Shown: positions 52,118 through 61,470, numbered from the stretch's first letter. The stretch is DNA of 64,000 nucleotides from Saccharopolyspora montiporae (GCF_015209505.1 NZ_JADEYC010000007.1:124001-188000); one strand, 5' to 3'. The notes: generated by a model from the letters alone, not told the origin. Made by a program: numbers and translations.

Positions 52118-52569
52118 CGACCGTGCCCACCCGTCCCGACCTGACCCGCGACACCCCGGAGCCGTTCACCGCGCTCAACCAGCTCGCGCACGACACGCAC
52201 GCGGCGGCGCGGAACGCGGGGCTGGCGGCCGAACTGCTGGAGCTCATCCAGCTGCGAGCTTCGCAGCTCAACGGGTGCGGATTCTGCACCGCGCTGCACA
52301 CCCGGAGCGCCCGCGAGCTCGGCCAGTCGTCGGAACGGATCGAGGCGCTGCCGGACTGGCGCGACTCTGCGGCGTTCACCGGCGAGGAGCAGGCCGCGCT
52401 GCAGCTGGCCGAAGCGGTCACGGTGCTGCCGTCCGGTCAGGTGCCGGACGAGGATTTCCGCGTCGCGGCCGAGCACTTCGATTCGGCGCAGCTCGCGCAC
52501 TTGGTGTGGGCGGTGAGCATCGTCAACGCCTTCAACCGGCTGGCCATCGCCACCGCCGCCGACCGGTAG
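52114..52569 (+). CDS. Carboxymuconolactone decarboxylase/AhpD-like protein
   Basis: A 151-residue all-helical protein of the alkylhydroperoxidase D-like family. The active site is CGFC (55-58) followed by HTR with a nearby His62, and an upstream Glu in ELLELIQLRASQLNGC. Stand-alone proteins of this type reduce peroxides or act in stress response. It is the last gene of the right arm, which is odd for a dedicated biosynthetic step; it may protect oxygen-sensitive enzymes. CGGAGGAG precedes the ATG. Confidence 0.88.
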   Translation: MTTVPTRPDLTRDTPEPFTALNQLAHDTHAAARNAGLAAELLELIQLRASQLNGCGFCTALHTRSARELGQSSERIEALPDWRDSAAFTGEEQAALQLAEAVTVLPSGQVPDEDFRVAAEHFDSAQLAHLVWAVSIVNAFNRLAIATAADR

Positions 52570-52718
52570 CGTTTCCGGGCGGACACTGATCCGTCGGCGG
52601 GTTCAGGGCTCCGTCGGGGCGGCCTCGTCGTCGGTCATCGATCGATTCCCAACCGTGCGGGAGCGGGTACGGGACCGCCGTCCACCTGCAGGAGGACGTC
52701 CGGTGCCGCGGCGGGCCG

Positions 52719-53612
52719 TCAGCTGCGTTCGTCGGTGACCAGGGAGCGCACGGCCGGGACGACCTCGTCGGCGAAAACGCGGATCTGGTCCGGGTCGTCG
52801 CCGTCGGTGCCGAAGACGAACGTGTCCATGCCGTACTCCAGGACGAGTTCGGTGAGCTGGTCGATCCACTGCCGGACCGGACCGTGCAGGAAACCCCGCG
52901 AGGCACCACCGGTGATCGTGCCGAACACGTTGTAGATCCGCTGGATGTCGGCGGGGTCGCGGCCGCCCTCGATCGCTGCCCGGTCGATGCGGGCGTGCTT
53001 GTCCGCGAGCTCGTTCGGCGGTACGTAGCCGGACGACGGTACCCAGCCGTCCGCGCTGCGCCCCACCTCGCCGAGCAGCCGCGGACCGAGCACGCCGAGC
53101 CACAGACCGATCGGATGCGCCGGTTCCGGACCCGGTTGGGCGCCGTGCACCCGGTAGTGCTCGCCGTCGACGCGCACCGGGCCGCTCCCCGACCACATCG
53201 CGCGGATGATCCGGATCGCCTCGATGAGCGCGGCGGCCGCCTGACCCGGGGTGCGCGCGGGCCCGCCCATGGCGGTGATGGCCGTCCAGAACGCACCTGC
53301 GCCCAGCCCGAGCTCGACCCGTCCGCCGGAGAGCCGATCCAAGCTCGCCGCCGCTTGCGCCAGCACCGCGGGCGGGCGCAGCGGGAGGCTGGCCACGTCC
53401 GGGAACACGTGCACATGTTCGGTGCGGGCGAGCAGGGTCGCGATGAGCGACCACGCGTCGAGGAACCGCTTCTGGTACGGGTGGTCCTGCACGCCGATGA
53501 GGTCCAGCCGGTGCGCATCGGCGACCTCGGCCACGTGCAGCGCGCGGTCCACGGCCCCGGCGTCCGGGGTGAGGAACACCCCGAACTGCAGCGCGCGCCC
53601 GTAGTCACCCAT
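52719..53612 (-). CDS. LLM-class flavin-dependent oxidoreductase
   Basis: A 297-residue luciferase-like monooxygenase or F420-dependent reductase. Landmarks: LQFGVFLTPDAGAVDRALHVAEVADAHRLDLIGVQDHPYQ, RLSGGRVELGLGAGAFW and GWVPSSGYVPP. Cofactor preference (FMN or F420) cannot be read by eye; the QDHPYQ and LGAGAFW segments are common in the F420 group. GAGGAGG precedes the ATG at 53612. It is divergent from an SsuD-like gene and convergent with the biosynthetic arm. Confidence 0.87.
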   Translation of the reverse strand: MGDYGRALQFGVFLTPDAGAVDRALHVAEVADAHRLDLIGVQDHPYQKRFLDAWSLIATLLARTEHVHVFPDVASLPLRPPAVLAQAAASLDRLSGGRVELGLGAGAFWTAITAMGGPARTPGQAAAALIEAIRIIRAMWSGSGPVRVDGEHYRVHGAQPGPEPAHPIGLWLGVLGPRLLGEVGRSADGWVPSSGYVPPNELADKHARIDRAAIEGGRDPADIQRIYNVFGTITGGASRGFLHGPVRQWIDQLTELVLEYGMDTFVFGTDGDDPDQIRVFADEVVPAVRSLVTDERS

Positions 53613-53794
53613 CTCGGCCTCCTCGCCGCAGCCGGGCCGATTCTTGCACCGCGCGGCCCGCATCACCGGGCGTTCCAGGGGGTTCCCAGCCGGCGGGACG
53701 GTCTGTCGTACGACCTGGGCAAACTCTACTATCCCCATGAACTTACTGGTGATCACGACCGGGCGCGTGCCGCGCCGCGAGGGATGTGCGAGAG
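53613..53794. promoter_or_regulatory. Divergent spacer of the two luciferase-like genes
   Basis: The middle of this 182-base spacer is AT-richer, with TACTAT at 53727-53732 as a possible -10 for rightward transcription; the -35 is poor. No riboswitch or clear operator is seen. Confidence 0.35.
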
Positions 53795-54949
53795 ATGAGC
53801 GTGACCCTGCACTGGTTCCTGCCCAGCCACGGTGACGGACGGTCGGTGGTCGACCGGCCGCACGCGGCGCCGACCGGGGCGGACACCCCGCGCGAGCCGG
53901 ACATCGACTACCTCGCCCAAGTCGCCCAGGCGGCCGAGCACCTCGGGTTCACCGGGCTGCTCACCCCGACCGGCACGTGGTGTCAGGACGCCTGGGTGAG
54001 CACCGCGGCGCTGCTGGGCCGCACGCAGCGGATCAAGTTCCTCGTCGCGTTCCGGCCGGGCACGCTGACCCCGACGCTGGCCGCGCAGATGGCCACGACC
54101 TACCAGAAGGTCTCCGGTGGGCGGCTGCTGCTCAACATCGTCACCGGCGGTGATTCGGTCGAGCAGCGCCGGTTCGGCGACTGGCTCGACCACGACCAGC
54201 GCTACGCGCGCACCGACGAGTTCCTCGCGGTGATGCGCGCCGTGTGGTCCGGGCAGCGGACGGACTTCGACGGCGAGCACTACGCGCTGCGCGACGCGGC
54301 CGGTTTCGACACGCCTTCCCCCGCTCCACCGCTGTACTTCGGCGGATCCTCGGAGGCCGCGCTACCCGTCGCCGCGCGGCGGGCCGATGTGCACCTGACC
54401 TGGGGCGAACCGCCGGCGCAGGTCGCGGCCAAGGTGGCGCGGCTGCGCGAGCTCGCCGCGCACGAGGGCCGGACGCTGCGGTTCGGCATCCGCGCGCACG
54501 TCATCACCCGGGATACCTCCGAGCAGGCGTGGAGCGTGGCGCAGGGATTCCTGGAGCAGATGGATCCCGCCGAGGTCGCCGCGTCGCAGGCGAAGCTGGC
54601 CACCTCGGAGTCCGCCGGCCAGCGCGCGATCACCGAGCTGCACCGCGGGCAGCTGCCCAGCAGTGCGCGCGAGCTGGAGGTGCACCCCGGGCTGTGGGCC
54701 GGTGTCGGCCTGCTGCGCGGCGGTGCGGGCACGGCGTTCGTCGGCAGCCACGCCGAGGTGGCCGATCTGGTCGAGGAGTACCACCGGGCGGGTATCGAGG
54801 AGTTCGTGCTGTCCGGCTACCCGCACCTCGAAGAGTCCTACTGGGTGGGCGAAGGGCTGCGCCCGGAGCTGAACCGGCGGGGTGTGCTGGCCGGCGGGAG
54901 CGAGGCGCCGGCGGCCCGGCCCGCCGCGCGGCCGGTTCCGGCGTCGTGA
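53795..54949 (+). CDS. Alkanesulfonate-monooxygenase-like (SsuD family) LLM enzyme
   Basis: A 384-residue FMNH2-dependent LLM enzyme of the SsuD type. Characteristic parts: LHWFLPSHGDGR at the N-terminus, TWCQDAWVSTAALLGRTQRIKFLVAFRPG, MATTYQKVSGGRLLLNIVTGGD and LYFGGSSEAALPVAARRADVHLTWGEP. SsuD desulfonates alkanesulfonates with oxygen to release sulfite. No SsuE reductase or SsuABC transporter is adjacent; instead a carboxylate-type transporter follows. ATG 53795 preferred; an in-frame GTG nine bases earlier is possible. Confidence 0.85.
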   Translation: MSVTLHWFLPSHGDGRSVVDRPHAAPTGADTPREPDIDYLAQVAQAAEHLGFTGLLTPTGTWCQDAWVSTAALLGRTQRIKFLVAFRPGTLTPTLAAQMATTYQKVSGGRLLLNIVTGGDSVEQRRFGDWLDHDQRYARTDEFLAVMRAVWSGQRTDFDGEHYALRDAAGFDTPSPAPPLYFGGSSEAALPVAARRADVHLTWGEPPAQVAAKVARLRELAAHEGRTLRFGIRAHVITRDTSEQAWSVAQGFLEQMDPAEVAASQAKLATSESAGQRAITELHRGQLPSSARELEVHPGLWAGVGLLRGGAGTAFVGSHAEVADLVEEYHRAGIEEFVLSGYPHLEESYWVGEGLRPELNRRGVLAGGSEAPAARPAARPVPAS

Positions 54950-54980
54950 CCGGCGCGGCGGAGGCGAGGAGGCGGCGACG

Positions 54981-56303
54981 ATGACCGTGCACGTGCTCTC
55001 CTTGCTGCTGCTGGCGCTGATGTTCGTGGTCGGCTCACTGTGGTCGGTCAACCTGGGCATCCTCGCGCTGGTGGCGGCGTTCCTGGTCGGCTCCGGGTTC
55101 GGCGGGCTGGACGCCGACGCCGTGCTGTCCGGCTTCCCGAGCGATCTGTTCGTGCTGCTGGTGGGCGTGACGTACCTGTTCGGCATCGCGCAGCGCAACG
55201 GCACGCTGAACCGGGTCGTCGAGGCCGGGATGCGGCTCGCTGGCGGTCGGCGTGCGGCGATCCCCTGGTTGATGTTCGTGCTCACCGCGTTCGTGGCGGC
55301 CGCGGGCGCGCTCAGCTCGGCAGCGGTGGCGATCGTGGCGCCGCTGGCGATGCGCATCGCCGAGCAGCACCGGCTCAACCCGCTGCTGCTGGGCCTGATG
55401 GTGGTGCAGGGCGCGACCGCGGGGTCGTTCTCCCCGCTGAGCCCGTTCGGCGCGATCACCTCCGATCTGCTGCGCGCGACCTCGCTGCCGGCCGACCCGG
55501 GCGGGTTGTTCCGGAACTCGTTCCTGTTCAACCTCGCGCTGGCCTGCGTCGTGTTCTGCGTGTTCGGCGGATTGCGCCTGCTGCGGGCGGTCGTGCCGGC
55601 CGAGCGGGCGGTGGCCGTGGGGGCGGGCGCGGGCGCGTCCGGCGGCGGGCACCCGGGCGACGGGGATCCCGACACCGCGGCACCGGGCGGCGGGGACGGC
55701 GCGGAGCGCGGGCGGTTGACCACCGAGCAGCTGCTCACCCTGCTCGGGATCGTCTCGTTGATCGCGGGGGCGGCGGTGTTTCGGCTGGACGTGGGGTTCA
55801 CCGCGCTGACGATCGGCCTGCTGCTGACCGCGTTCGGCCCGGACCGCTACGCGGAGACGGTCAAGGATCTGCCGTGGTCGGCGGTGCTGCTGGTGTGCGG
55901 GGTGCTCACCTACGTCGGCGTGCTGGAGGAGATCGGCACCATCGACGTCCTCGGCGAGCTGATCACCGTGGGCGGCAGTCCGCTGCTCTCGGCGCTGGCC
56001 GCGTCCTACATCGGCGGGTTCATCTCGGCGTTCGCCTCGACCGCCGGGGTGCTCGGCGCGTCGATCCCGCTGACGGTTCCGCTGCTGGAGGCCGGGCTGC
56101 TGCCGGTGACCGGCACGATCACCGCGGTGGCCATCGCGTCCAGCGTGGTCGATGTCAGTCCACTGTCGACGAACGGTGCGCTGCTGGTGGCCAATCAGCG
56201 CAGCATGGCGCCCAAGCTGTTCTTCCGCAGGCTGCTGCTGTGGTCGGTGCCGGTGATCGTCCTGGCGCCGGTGCTGGCGTGGCTGGTATTCGTCGTGCTC
56301 TGA
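54981..56303 (+). CDS. SLC13/MatC-like membrane transporter
   Basis: A 440-residue polytopic membrane protein with about eleven helices and a large gap of Gly/Asp-rich linker at about 216-250 (GAGASGGGHPGDGDPDTAAP). The N-terminal LGILALVAAFLVGSGFGGLDADAVLSGFPSDLFVLLVGVTYLFGIAQRNGTLN matches the MatC/dicarboxylate-carrier N-terminal domain, and the C-terminal half matches ArsB/NhaD-like permeases. It probably transports an anionic organic acid, possibly a sulfonated or carboxylated substrate for the SsuD-like gene before it. GAGGAGG precedes the ATG. Confidence 0.83.
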   Translation: MTVHVLSLLLLALMFVVGSLWSVNLGILALVAAFLVGSGFGGLDADAVLSGFPSDLFVLLVGVTYLFGIAQRNGTLNRVVEAGMRLAGGRRAAIPWLMFVLTAFVAAAGALSSAAVAIVAPLAMRIAEQHRLNPLLLGLMVVQGATAGSFSPLSPFGAITSDLLRATSLPADPGGLFRNSFLFNLALACVVFCVFGGLRLLRAVVPAERAVAVGAGAGASGGGHPGDGDPDTAAPGGGDGAERGRLTTEQLLTLLGIVSLIAGAAVFRLDVGFTALTIGLLLTAFGPDRYAETVKDLPWSAVLLVCGVLTYVGVLEEIGTIDVLGELITVGGSPLLSALAASYIGGFISAFASTAGVLGASIPLTVPLLEAGLLPVTGTITAVAIASSVVDVSPLSTNGALLVANQRSMAPKLFFRRLLLWSVPVIVLAPVLAWLVFVVL

Positions 56304-56316
56304 GCACGAGCCGGGC

Positions 56317-56994
56317 TCAGGCGCCCGCGGCGCGCAGCGCGCGTGCCGAGCCGGCGCGCAACCGGTCCCAGTCACCGCGCCAGCCCAGCACGTGCAGGGC
56401 GAGATCGCTGATGCGCCCGGGTTGCCGGTCGGCACCGAGCCCGTCGGAGCGCAGGTTCGGCAGCGTCTCGGTCAGCCGGAACACGACATCGGCCGCCGGG
56501 TCCGGGACGTAGTCCTCGGCGCGGGGCGCGGGCAGCGCGGCCAGCACGCGGGCGCTCAGCTCGCGGTAGGTCAGCCGCAGCGCGGTGCGGCCGCTGCGGA
56601 ACTCGGCGAACCGTTCGGTGCGCACCTCCGGGAGCAGGCACAGCACGCCCACGTTCCACGGACTGGTCCACAGTTGGGTGCAGTCGGCCGAGCACAGGGC
56701 GTGCAGGTGCACCTCGGGCGCCAGGTCGAGCGCGCGCAGCGCCTCGTGGCACTCCAGCGGGCGCTGCACGGTGTCGTTGAGCAGTTCGGCCAGGATCGCG
56801 TCCTTGGTCGGGAAGTAGTAGTACAGCGACGCCTGGCGCATTCCGACGGATTCGGCGATCCGGCGGGTCGAGGTGGCCGCGTAGCCGTGCTGGGTGAACA
56901 GTTCGGCGGCGGCCTGGAGAATCTCCTCCGGGGCGGTCAGGTCGGTCCGGGAGCGGTCGGTGTGCCGCGGTCTCCCCCTGGAAGCGGCGTTCAT
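56317..56994 (-). CDS. TetR/AcrR-family transcriptional regulator
   Basis: A 225-residue TetR regulator. The DNA-binding domain (about 18-65) reads EEILQAAAELFTQHGYAATSTRRIAESVGMRQASLYYYFPTKDAILAELL. The C-terminal domain contains several Cys residues (LCSADCTQLW, VLCLLPEV). I placed the start at ATG 56994; an ATG at 57003 is equally possible, and neither has a ribosome site. It is convergent with the transporter gene and divergent from the NmrA-like gene. Confidence 0.87.
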   Translation of the reverse strand: MNAASRGRPRHTDRSRTDLTAPEEILQAAAELFTQHGYAATSTRRIAESVGMRQASLYYYFPTKDAILAELLNDTVQRPLECHEALRALDLAPEVHLHALCSADCTQLWTSPWNVGVLCLLPEVRTERFAEFRSGRTALRLTYRELSARVLAALPAPRAEDYVPDPAADVVFRLTETLPNLRSDGLGADRQPGRISDLALHVLGWRGDWDRLRAGSARALRAAGA

Positions 56995-57147
56995 CGGGAT
57001 CATCGTGCCAGCCGGACCCGGTGCGGCGCGGCGAGTTCGCAGAGCACGGGACGAGGGACGGATCACTCCCGCGGGACGGCCGCTGTTCGCCGCGCCGGCC
57101 CCGGCAGGCGGGTTGGCGGGCGCCCGGGCTGCGCGGAGAATGCGGGC

Positions 57148-57918
57148 ATGCCGCTACCCATCCTGGTCACCGGTGGGACGGGGACTCTCGGGCGCGCCGT
57201 GGTGGCCCGGCTCGCCGAGGCCGGGCGCACCGCCCGGGTGCTCAGCCGCAGCGAACGGTCCGCTGTCGATGCGGGGTGCGACCGGGTCCGGGGTGATCTG
57301 CGCACCGGTGCCGGGCTGGCCGATGCGGTCGCCGGGTCCGAGGTGATCGTGCACTGCGCGACCACCAATGGCCGCGGGGACGTGGCCGCTACCCGGAACC
57401 TCCTGCACGCCGCGGGCCGCGGTCATCCGCACGTCGTGTACATCTCCATCGTCGGCAGCGACCGGATACCGCTGGGCTACTACCGGGCGAAGCAGGAGTG
57501 CGAACGGCTGTTGGAGACCGGCTCCCTGCCGTGGACGATCCTGCGCGCCACCCAGTTCCACGACCTGCTCGCCGCGCTGTTCGCCGCGCAGCGGAGGTCG
57601 CCGGTCACCCTCGTGCCGGCGGCGACGCCGTTCCAGCCGATCGACGTGCGCGACGTGGCCGCCGAACTCACCCGGATCGCCGAACGGCCGCCCGCGGGGC
57701 GGGTTCCCGATATCGGCGGGCCGCAGGTCCGCACCGCCGCCGACCTCGCCCGCAGCTACCGGGCGGCGACCGGGCGACGCGGCGCCGTGCTCCCGGTTGC
57801 CCTGCCGGGCCGGCTGGGCCGGGGATTCCGGCGCGGGTGGAACCTGGTACCCGACGGCGGCGCGGGGACCACGACCTTCGAGGAGTTCCTCACCGGAGCA
57901 CCGGCACCGCCGAGGTGA
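57148..57918 (+). CDS. NAD(P)-binding NmrA-like/atypical SDR protein
   Basis: A 256-residue atypical SDR. The cofactor motif is VTGGTGTLGRAVVARLAEAGRTARVLSR (near residues 7-34), then VIVHCATTNGRGD, YISIVGSDRIPLGYYRAKQECE with the YxxxK-like motif, and WTILRATQFHD. These proteins act as epimerase-like reductases or redox sensors. Target unknown; it is divergent from the TetR at 56317 and may be its target. Confidence 0.85.
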   Translation: MPLPILVTGGTGTLGRAVVARLAEAGRTARVLSRSERSAVDAGCDRVRGDLRTGAGLADAVAGSEVIVHCATTNGRGDVAATRNLLHAAGRGHPHVVYISIVGSDRIPLGYYRAKQECERLLETGSLPWTILRATQFHDLLAALFAAQRRSPVTLVPAATPFQPIDVRDVAAELTRIAERPPAGRVPDIGGPQVRTAADLARSYRAATGRRGAVLPVALPGRLGRGFRRGWNLVPDGGAGTTTFEEFLTGAPAPPR

Positions 57919-57979
57919 CGGGTGTTCGCGTGCCCCGTCCCACCTGGTCGGGGGATGGTCGGTCACCGAGGGGCACGAG

Positions 57980-58201
57980 TCAGCAGCGGAGTCCGCAGTA
58001 CTCGTAGACCGGACCGGGCAGTCCGTACTGGAAGTCGTCCAGGCTTTGCACGAACTTGACGATCCGGTACTCGTGCGCGCCCGGGGACGCCTCCGGCTCG
58101 GCGGGGATCCGGTAGAGATCCGGCAGGCCCGGCGCCGCGCGGATCTGCTGGTTCCACGGCCCGCCCAGAAACAGTGCTTCGACAGTACGCGTGTCCGCCA
58201 T
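57980..58201 (-). CDS. Hypothetical protein, 73 residues
   Basis: I do not recognise this protein. It begins MADTRTVEALFLGGPWNQQI, has a DLYRIPAEPEASPGAHEYRIVKF stretch and ends YEYCGLRC. The charged, Trp-containing sequence looks like a short folded domain, not a shadow frame. A GTG at 58246 would extend it by 15 residues. It lies between an NmrA-like gene and the Zur-like box, on the opposite strand to the metal-linked operon. Confidence 0.45.
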   Translation of the reverse strand: MADTRTVEALFLGGPWNQQIRAAPGLPDLYRIPAEPEASPGAHEYRIVKFVQSLDDFQYGLPGPVYEYCGLRC

Positions 58202-58521
58202 GGCGCCCAGCTTCTCGCCCAGCGCCGCGGTCCGCGAGTCGGTCACCGCGGGCCGCCGTCGCCCCTGTTTTCGACATCGGCCAGGAACCACAGGACCTGC
58301 TGGTCCAGCCCGAGGGATCCGGTGCGCTGCCCGGTGGCTGACCACGCAGAGGTGAGCACGTGCGGTCGGCGGCGGGTGGCCGATCCTCCGGGCGATCGGG
58401 AGCGTCGCGGTGGCAGGTGCGGACGGATCACGTGGGAGACCGGTCACAGTCGTGCGCGTGGGTGAGATGGCTGCGGCGAGGGGGTGCACGACAGAGAAAT
58501 GAAAATGATTATCATGCGTTC
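58202..58521. other. Intergenic region ending in a metal-regulator box
   Basis: No gene is supported in most of these 320 bases. The right end (58500-58514) carries a Fur/Zur-type inverted repeat directly before the first ATPase start. A possible N-terminal extension of the small leftward ORF reaches 58246. Confidence 0.5.
58500..58514 (+). promoter_or_regulatory. Fur/Zur-type metal-regulator box
   Basis: TGAAAATGATTATCA is a near-perfect 7-1-7 inverted repeat and matches at 14 of 15 positions the TGAAAATGATTTTCA consensus I recall for the actinobacterial zinc repressor Zur. An isolated AT stretch like this stands out in DNA of about 70 percent GC. It overlaps a -10-like TATCAT (58510-58515) and sits seven bases before the GTG at 58522, as expected for repression. 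IdeR boxes look different (TTAGGTTAGG-type), so an iron DtxR site is unlikely. Confidence 0.7.
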
Positions 58522-59376
58522 GTGACAGCTGAGCAGAGGACACCCGCGGCGGAACCCGCCGATCGCCCGCCCGCGCTGCAGGTCGAGGACGTGACCATCG
58601 ACCTCGCCGGGCAGCGCGTCGTCGACGGCGTCGGCTTCGCCCTCCCACCCGGCAGCAGGCACGGCATGATCGGCGAGTCCGGCTCGGGGAAATCCGTGAC
58701 CGGGCTCAGCCTGCTCGGGCTGCTGCCGCCGGACGCGCGCGTGCGCGGCAGCATCCGCGTGCGCGGGCGGGAGATGCTCGGGCGCGCCGCATCCGAGTGG
58801 GCGCGGCTGCGCGGTGACGCGGTCGCGATGGTCTTCCAGGACGCGGTGTCCGGGCTGAACCCGCTGGTGCGGATCGAGCGGCAGCTCAGCGAACCGCTGC
58901 GCCACCGCGGCGGTGCGTCCGCGGCCGAGGCGCGCACCGAAGCGGCGGCGCTGCTGTCCCGCGTCGGGTTCGCCGATCCGCACCGCGCGGCACGCAGCTA
59001 CCCCCCGCAGCTGTCCGGTGGGCAGCGCCAACGCGTGGCGATCGCCATGGCGCTGGCCTGCCGCCCGGACGTGCTCATCGCCGACGAGCCCACGACATCG
59101 CTGGACGTGACGGTGCAGGCCGGGATCCTGCAGCTGCTCGCCGAGGTCACCGGTGGGCAGGACGGCCCCGCGCTGCTGCTCATCTCGCACGACCTGCCGG
59201 TGGTGGCGCAGCTGTGCTCCGAGGTGACGGTGCTGCACGACGGCTCGGTCATCGAGCACGGCCCGGTGCACGAGGTGGTGCGCTCGCCGCAGCACCCGCG
59301 CACCGCCGAACTGGTGGACAGCGCGCGGACGCTCGACGACGGACTGCCGCACGCGCACCGGCGGGTGGCGTCATGA
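58522..59376 (+). CDS. Peptide/nickel-type ABC transporter ATP-binding protein (first of pair)
   Basis: A 284-residue ATPase of the Dpp/Opp/Cnt type. Walker A GESGSGKS, signature LSGGQRQR, Walker [12 protein letters not shown] and switch LISHDLPVV are all intact. The GTG at 58522 has no ribosome site and the -10-like TATCAT lies six bases upstream, so the mRNA may be leaderless and directly under the Fur/Zur box. It overlaps the second ATPase (ATGA). The C-terminal extension seen in DppD is short here. Confidence 0.9.
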   Translation: MTAEQRTPAAEPADRPPALQVEDVTIDLAGQRVVDGVGFALPPGSRHGMIGESGSGKSVTGLSLLGLLPPDARVRGSIRVRGREMLGRAASEWARLRGDAVAMVFQDAVSGLNPLVRIERQLSEPLRHRGGASAAEARTEAAALLSRVGFADPHRAARSYPPQLSGGQRQRVAIAMALACRPDVLIADEPTTSLDVTVQAGILQLLAEVTGGQDGPALLLISHDLPVVAQLCSEVTVLHDGSVIEHGPVHEVVRSPQHPRTAELVDSARTLDDGLPHAHRRVAS

Positions 59377-60152
59377 CCGCGCTGCGCGCCGCGGACCTGC
59401 ACCGCACCTACGGCGGCACCTCCCCGTTCGCCCGGCGGCAGCAGGTCACCGCCGTCGGCGGGGTGGATCTGGTGCTGAACCCGGGCGACCGGGTCGGACT
59501 GGTCGGCGAATCCGGGGGCGGCAAGTCGACCCTGCTGCGGATGCTGCTCGGACTGGACACCCCGGATTCGGGGACGGTGACCTACCGTGACCGGCCGGTG
59601 CGGCCGGGCCGGGCGCGGTCGCTGCACTGGTTCCGCTCCGACGTCCAAGCGGTGCCGCAGGATCCGTGGTCCTCGCTGAACCCGCGGATGCGCGTCGGTA
59701 CCGCCGTGGCCGAACCGCTGCGCTGCCTCGGTGCGACCGGGCCGCACGATGATCGGGTCGCCGAGGTGCTGCGCGCGGTTCAGCTGGACCCGGCCCTGGC
59801 CGACCGGTACCCGGATGCGCTGTCCGGTGGGCAGCGGCAGCGGATCGCGATCGCGCGAGCCCTGGCGCCGGCCCCGCGGCTGCTGCTCGCCGACGAACCG
59901 GTCAGCGCACTGGACGCCGCGGTGCGGCTGCGGATCCTGCACCTGCTGCGCGACCGGGCCGAGCAGGACGGTCTCGGCCTGCTGCTGGTGACCCACGACC
60001 TCTCCGCGGTGCGCGAGGTCTGCGACCGGGTGCTGGTCATGCGGGCGGGCGAGATCGTCGAGCAGGGCAGCACCGCGGACGTGTTCCGCGCCCCGCAGCA
60101 CGAGTACACCCGCACCCTGATCGAGGCGATCCCCCGCTTGGACGCGGTGTGA
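59373..60152 (+). CDS. Peptide/nickel-type ABC transporter ATP-binding protein (second of pair)
   Basis: A 259-residue ATPase of the DppF type. Walker A GESGGGKS, signature [15 protein letters not shown], Walker [12 protein letters not shown], switch VTHDLSAV and the late [12 protein letters not shown] end. Together with the preceding subunit it forms the usual heterodimer of this transporter class. The ATG overlaps the first ATPase stop, and AAGGAG for the next gene follows 31 bases downstream. Confidence 0.9.
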   Translation: MTALRAADLHRTYGGTSPFARRQQVTAVGGVDLVLNPGDRVGLVGESGGGKSTLLRMLLGLDTPDSGTVTYRDRPVRPGRARSLHWFRSDVQAVPQDPWSSLNPRMRVGTAVAEPLRCLGATGPHDDRVAEVLRAVQLDPALADRYPDALSGGQRQRIAIARALAPAPRLLLADEPVSALDAAVRLRILHLLRDRAEQDGLGLLLVTHDLSAVREVCDRVLVMRAGEIVEQGSTADVFRAPQHEYTRTLIEAIPRLDAV

Positions 60153-60183
60153 CGCCGATCCCGACCCCCGAAGGAGTCTCCCC

Positions 60184-61470
60184 GTGACCGCCACCGCCAC
60201 CGGAACCGGCGCGCGCCGGCCACTCACCTGGCTGGCCGAGCGCTGGTCGCTGCTGGGCCACGTCCGCGGGCTGCCCGGTGTCGTCCGCCTGCTGCTGGTG
60301 ACCCAGCTCGTGTTCAACATCGGGTTCTACCTGGTGGTGCCGTTCTTGGCGGTGCACCTGTCGGAGAACCTCGCCATGGCGGGCTGGGCGATCGGCATCG
60401 TCCTCGGTGTGCGCACGTTCAGCCAGCAGGGCATGTTCGTCGTCGGCGGGGCGCTGGCCGACCGGTTCGGCGTCCGGCCCACCGTGCTCGCCGGGTGCGC
60501 GCTGCGCGTGTTCGGTTTCGTCGTGCTGGCAGGGGCCTCCGCGTTCAGCACCGTGCTGCTGGGCACCGTGCTCATCGGGTTCGCCGCGGCCCTGTTCTCC
60601 CCGGCGGTCGAATCCGCGCTGGCTTCCTACGGTTCCGAGCTGCAGGAGCGCGGCACGATCACCCGCACCGAGCTGTTCGGGCTGTTCGCGGTGTTCGGCG
60701 AGATCGGTTCGGTGACCGGTCCGCTGATCGGCGCGGCGCTGCTGAGCGTGGACTTCGCGCTGACCTGCGCGGTGGCGGCCGTCGTGTTCACGGTGATCCT
60801 GTTCGCGCACGCGCGCTGGCTGCCCGGCAGCAGTGGCGGTGCCGGGCGGCCGCTGCTGCAGGGCTGGGCGAGGATCCTGCGCAACCGCACGTTCCTCGTG
60901 TTCGCCGCCGCCTACAGCGCCTACCTGCTCAGCTACAACCAGCTCTACTTGGCGCTGCCGGTGGAGCTCGGCCGGGTCGGCGCGGAGTCGGCGCTGGGCT
61001 GGATGTTCGCGCTCGCGTCGCTGATCGTCGTCCTCGGCCAGCTCCCGCTCGCGTCCTGGGCCCGCGCGCGGCTCGGTGCCGCCCGAGCGCTTCCGATCGG
61101 GTTCGGCCTGCTGAGCCTGTCGTTCGCCTCGGTGGCGGCATGGGCGTGGGCGAGCACGCCCGAATCACTGGCCGTGGCACCGGCGGTCGGTTTCGTCGTG
61201 CTGCTGACCTTCGGCCAGATGCTGGCCGTACCGCTGGCGCAGGACCTGGTCCCTCGGCTGGCCGGGGAGGACAACCTCGGTTCGTACTACGGGTTCCTGG
61301 CCTCCGCGGGCGGTGTGGCGGTGCTGCTCGGCAGCGGGCTGGCCGGCGGGCTGCTCGACCTGGCCGCCGCACCCGGACCCGCCGCGCCGGTGCCTTGGCT
61401 GGTGCTGGCCGCGCTGCCCGCTGCCGGCGGACTCACCCTGCTCGCGCTCTCCCGCCGGCTCATCCGCTAA
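60184..61470 (+). CDS. MFS transporter within the metal-linked ABC operon
   Basis: A 428-residue MFS protein with 12 helices. Motif A-like [16 protein letters not shown] in the first loop and [19 protein letters not shown] in helix 4-5 fit the drug:proton antiporter-1 (YdeE-like) group. Its position in the middle of a peptide/nickel-type ABC operon parallels cntE, the metallophore exporter of staphylopine-type systems; export of a chelator is therefore a reasonable hypothesis. Starts at GTG 60184 with GAAGGAG about 7 bases upstream. Confidence 0.85.
   Translation: MTATATGTGARRPLTWLAERWSLLGHVRGLPGVVRLLLVTQLVFNIGFYLVVPFLAVHLSENLAMAGWAIGIVLGVRTFSQQGMFVVGGALADRFGVRPTVLAGCALRVFGFVVLAGASAFSTVLLGTVLIGFAAALFSPAVESALASYGSELQERGTITRTELFGLFAVFGEIGSVTGPLIGAALLSVDFALTCAVAAVVFTVILFAHARWLPGSSGGAGRPLLQGWARILRNRTFLVFAAAYSAYLLSYNQLYLALPVELGRVGAESALGWMFALASLIVVLGQLPLASWARARLGAARALPIGFGLLSLSFASVAAWAWASTPESLAVAPAVGFVVLLTFGQMLAVPLAQDLVPRLAGEDNLGSYYGFLASAGGVAVLLGSGLAGGLLDLAAAPGPAAPVPWLVLAALPAAGGLTLLALSRRLIR

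Noticed and set aside
33237..52569. PKS/NRPS or RiPP cluster
   Set aside because: No carrier protein, ketosynthase, condensation domain, radical SAM or lanthipeptide synthetase motif is found; the two ligases are stand-alone.
52607..52641. 11-codon ORF MTDDEAAPTEP between the AhpD-like gene and the LLM gene
   Set aside because: No promoter, terminator or gene directly downstream; it is probably chance.
58500..58521. Possible IdeR/DtxR iron box
   Set aside because: The repeat has the Fur/Zur half-site spacing TGAnAAT-n-ATTnTCA and lacks the TTAGGnTAnnCTAACCT-like pattern of IdeR sites.
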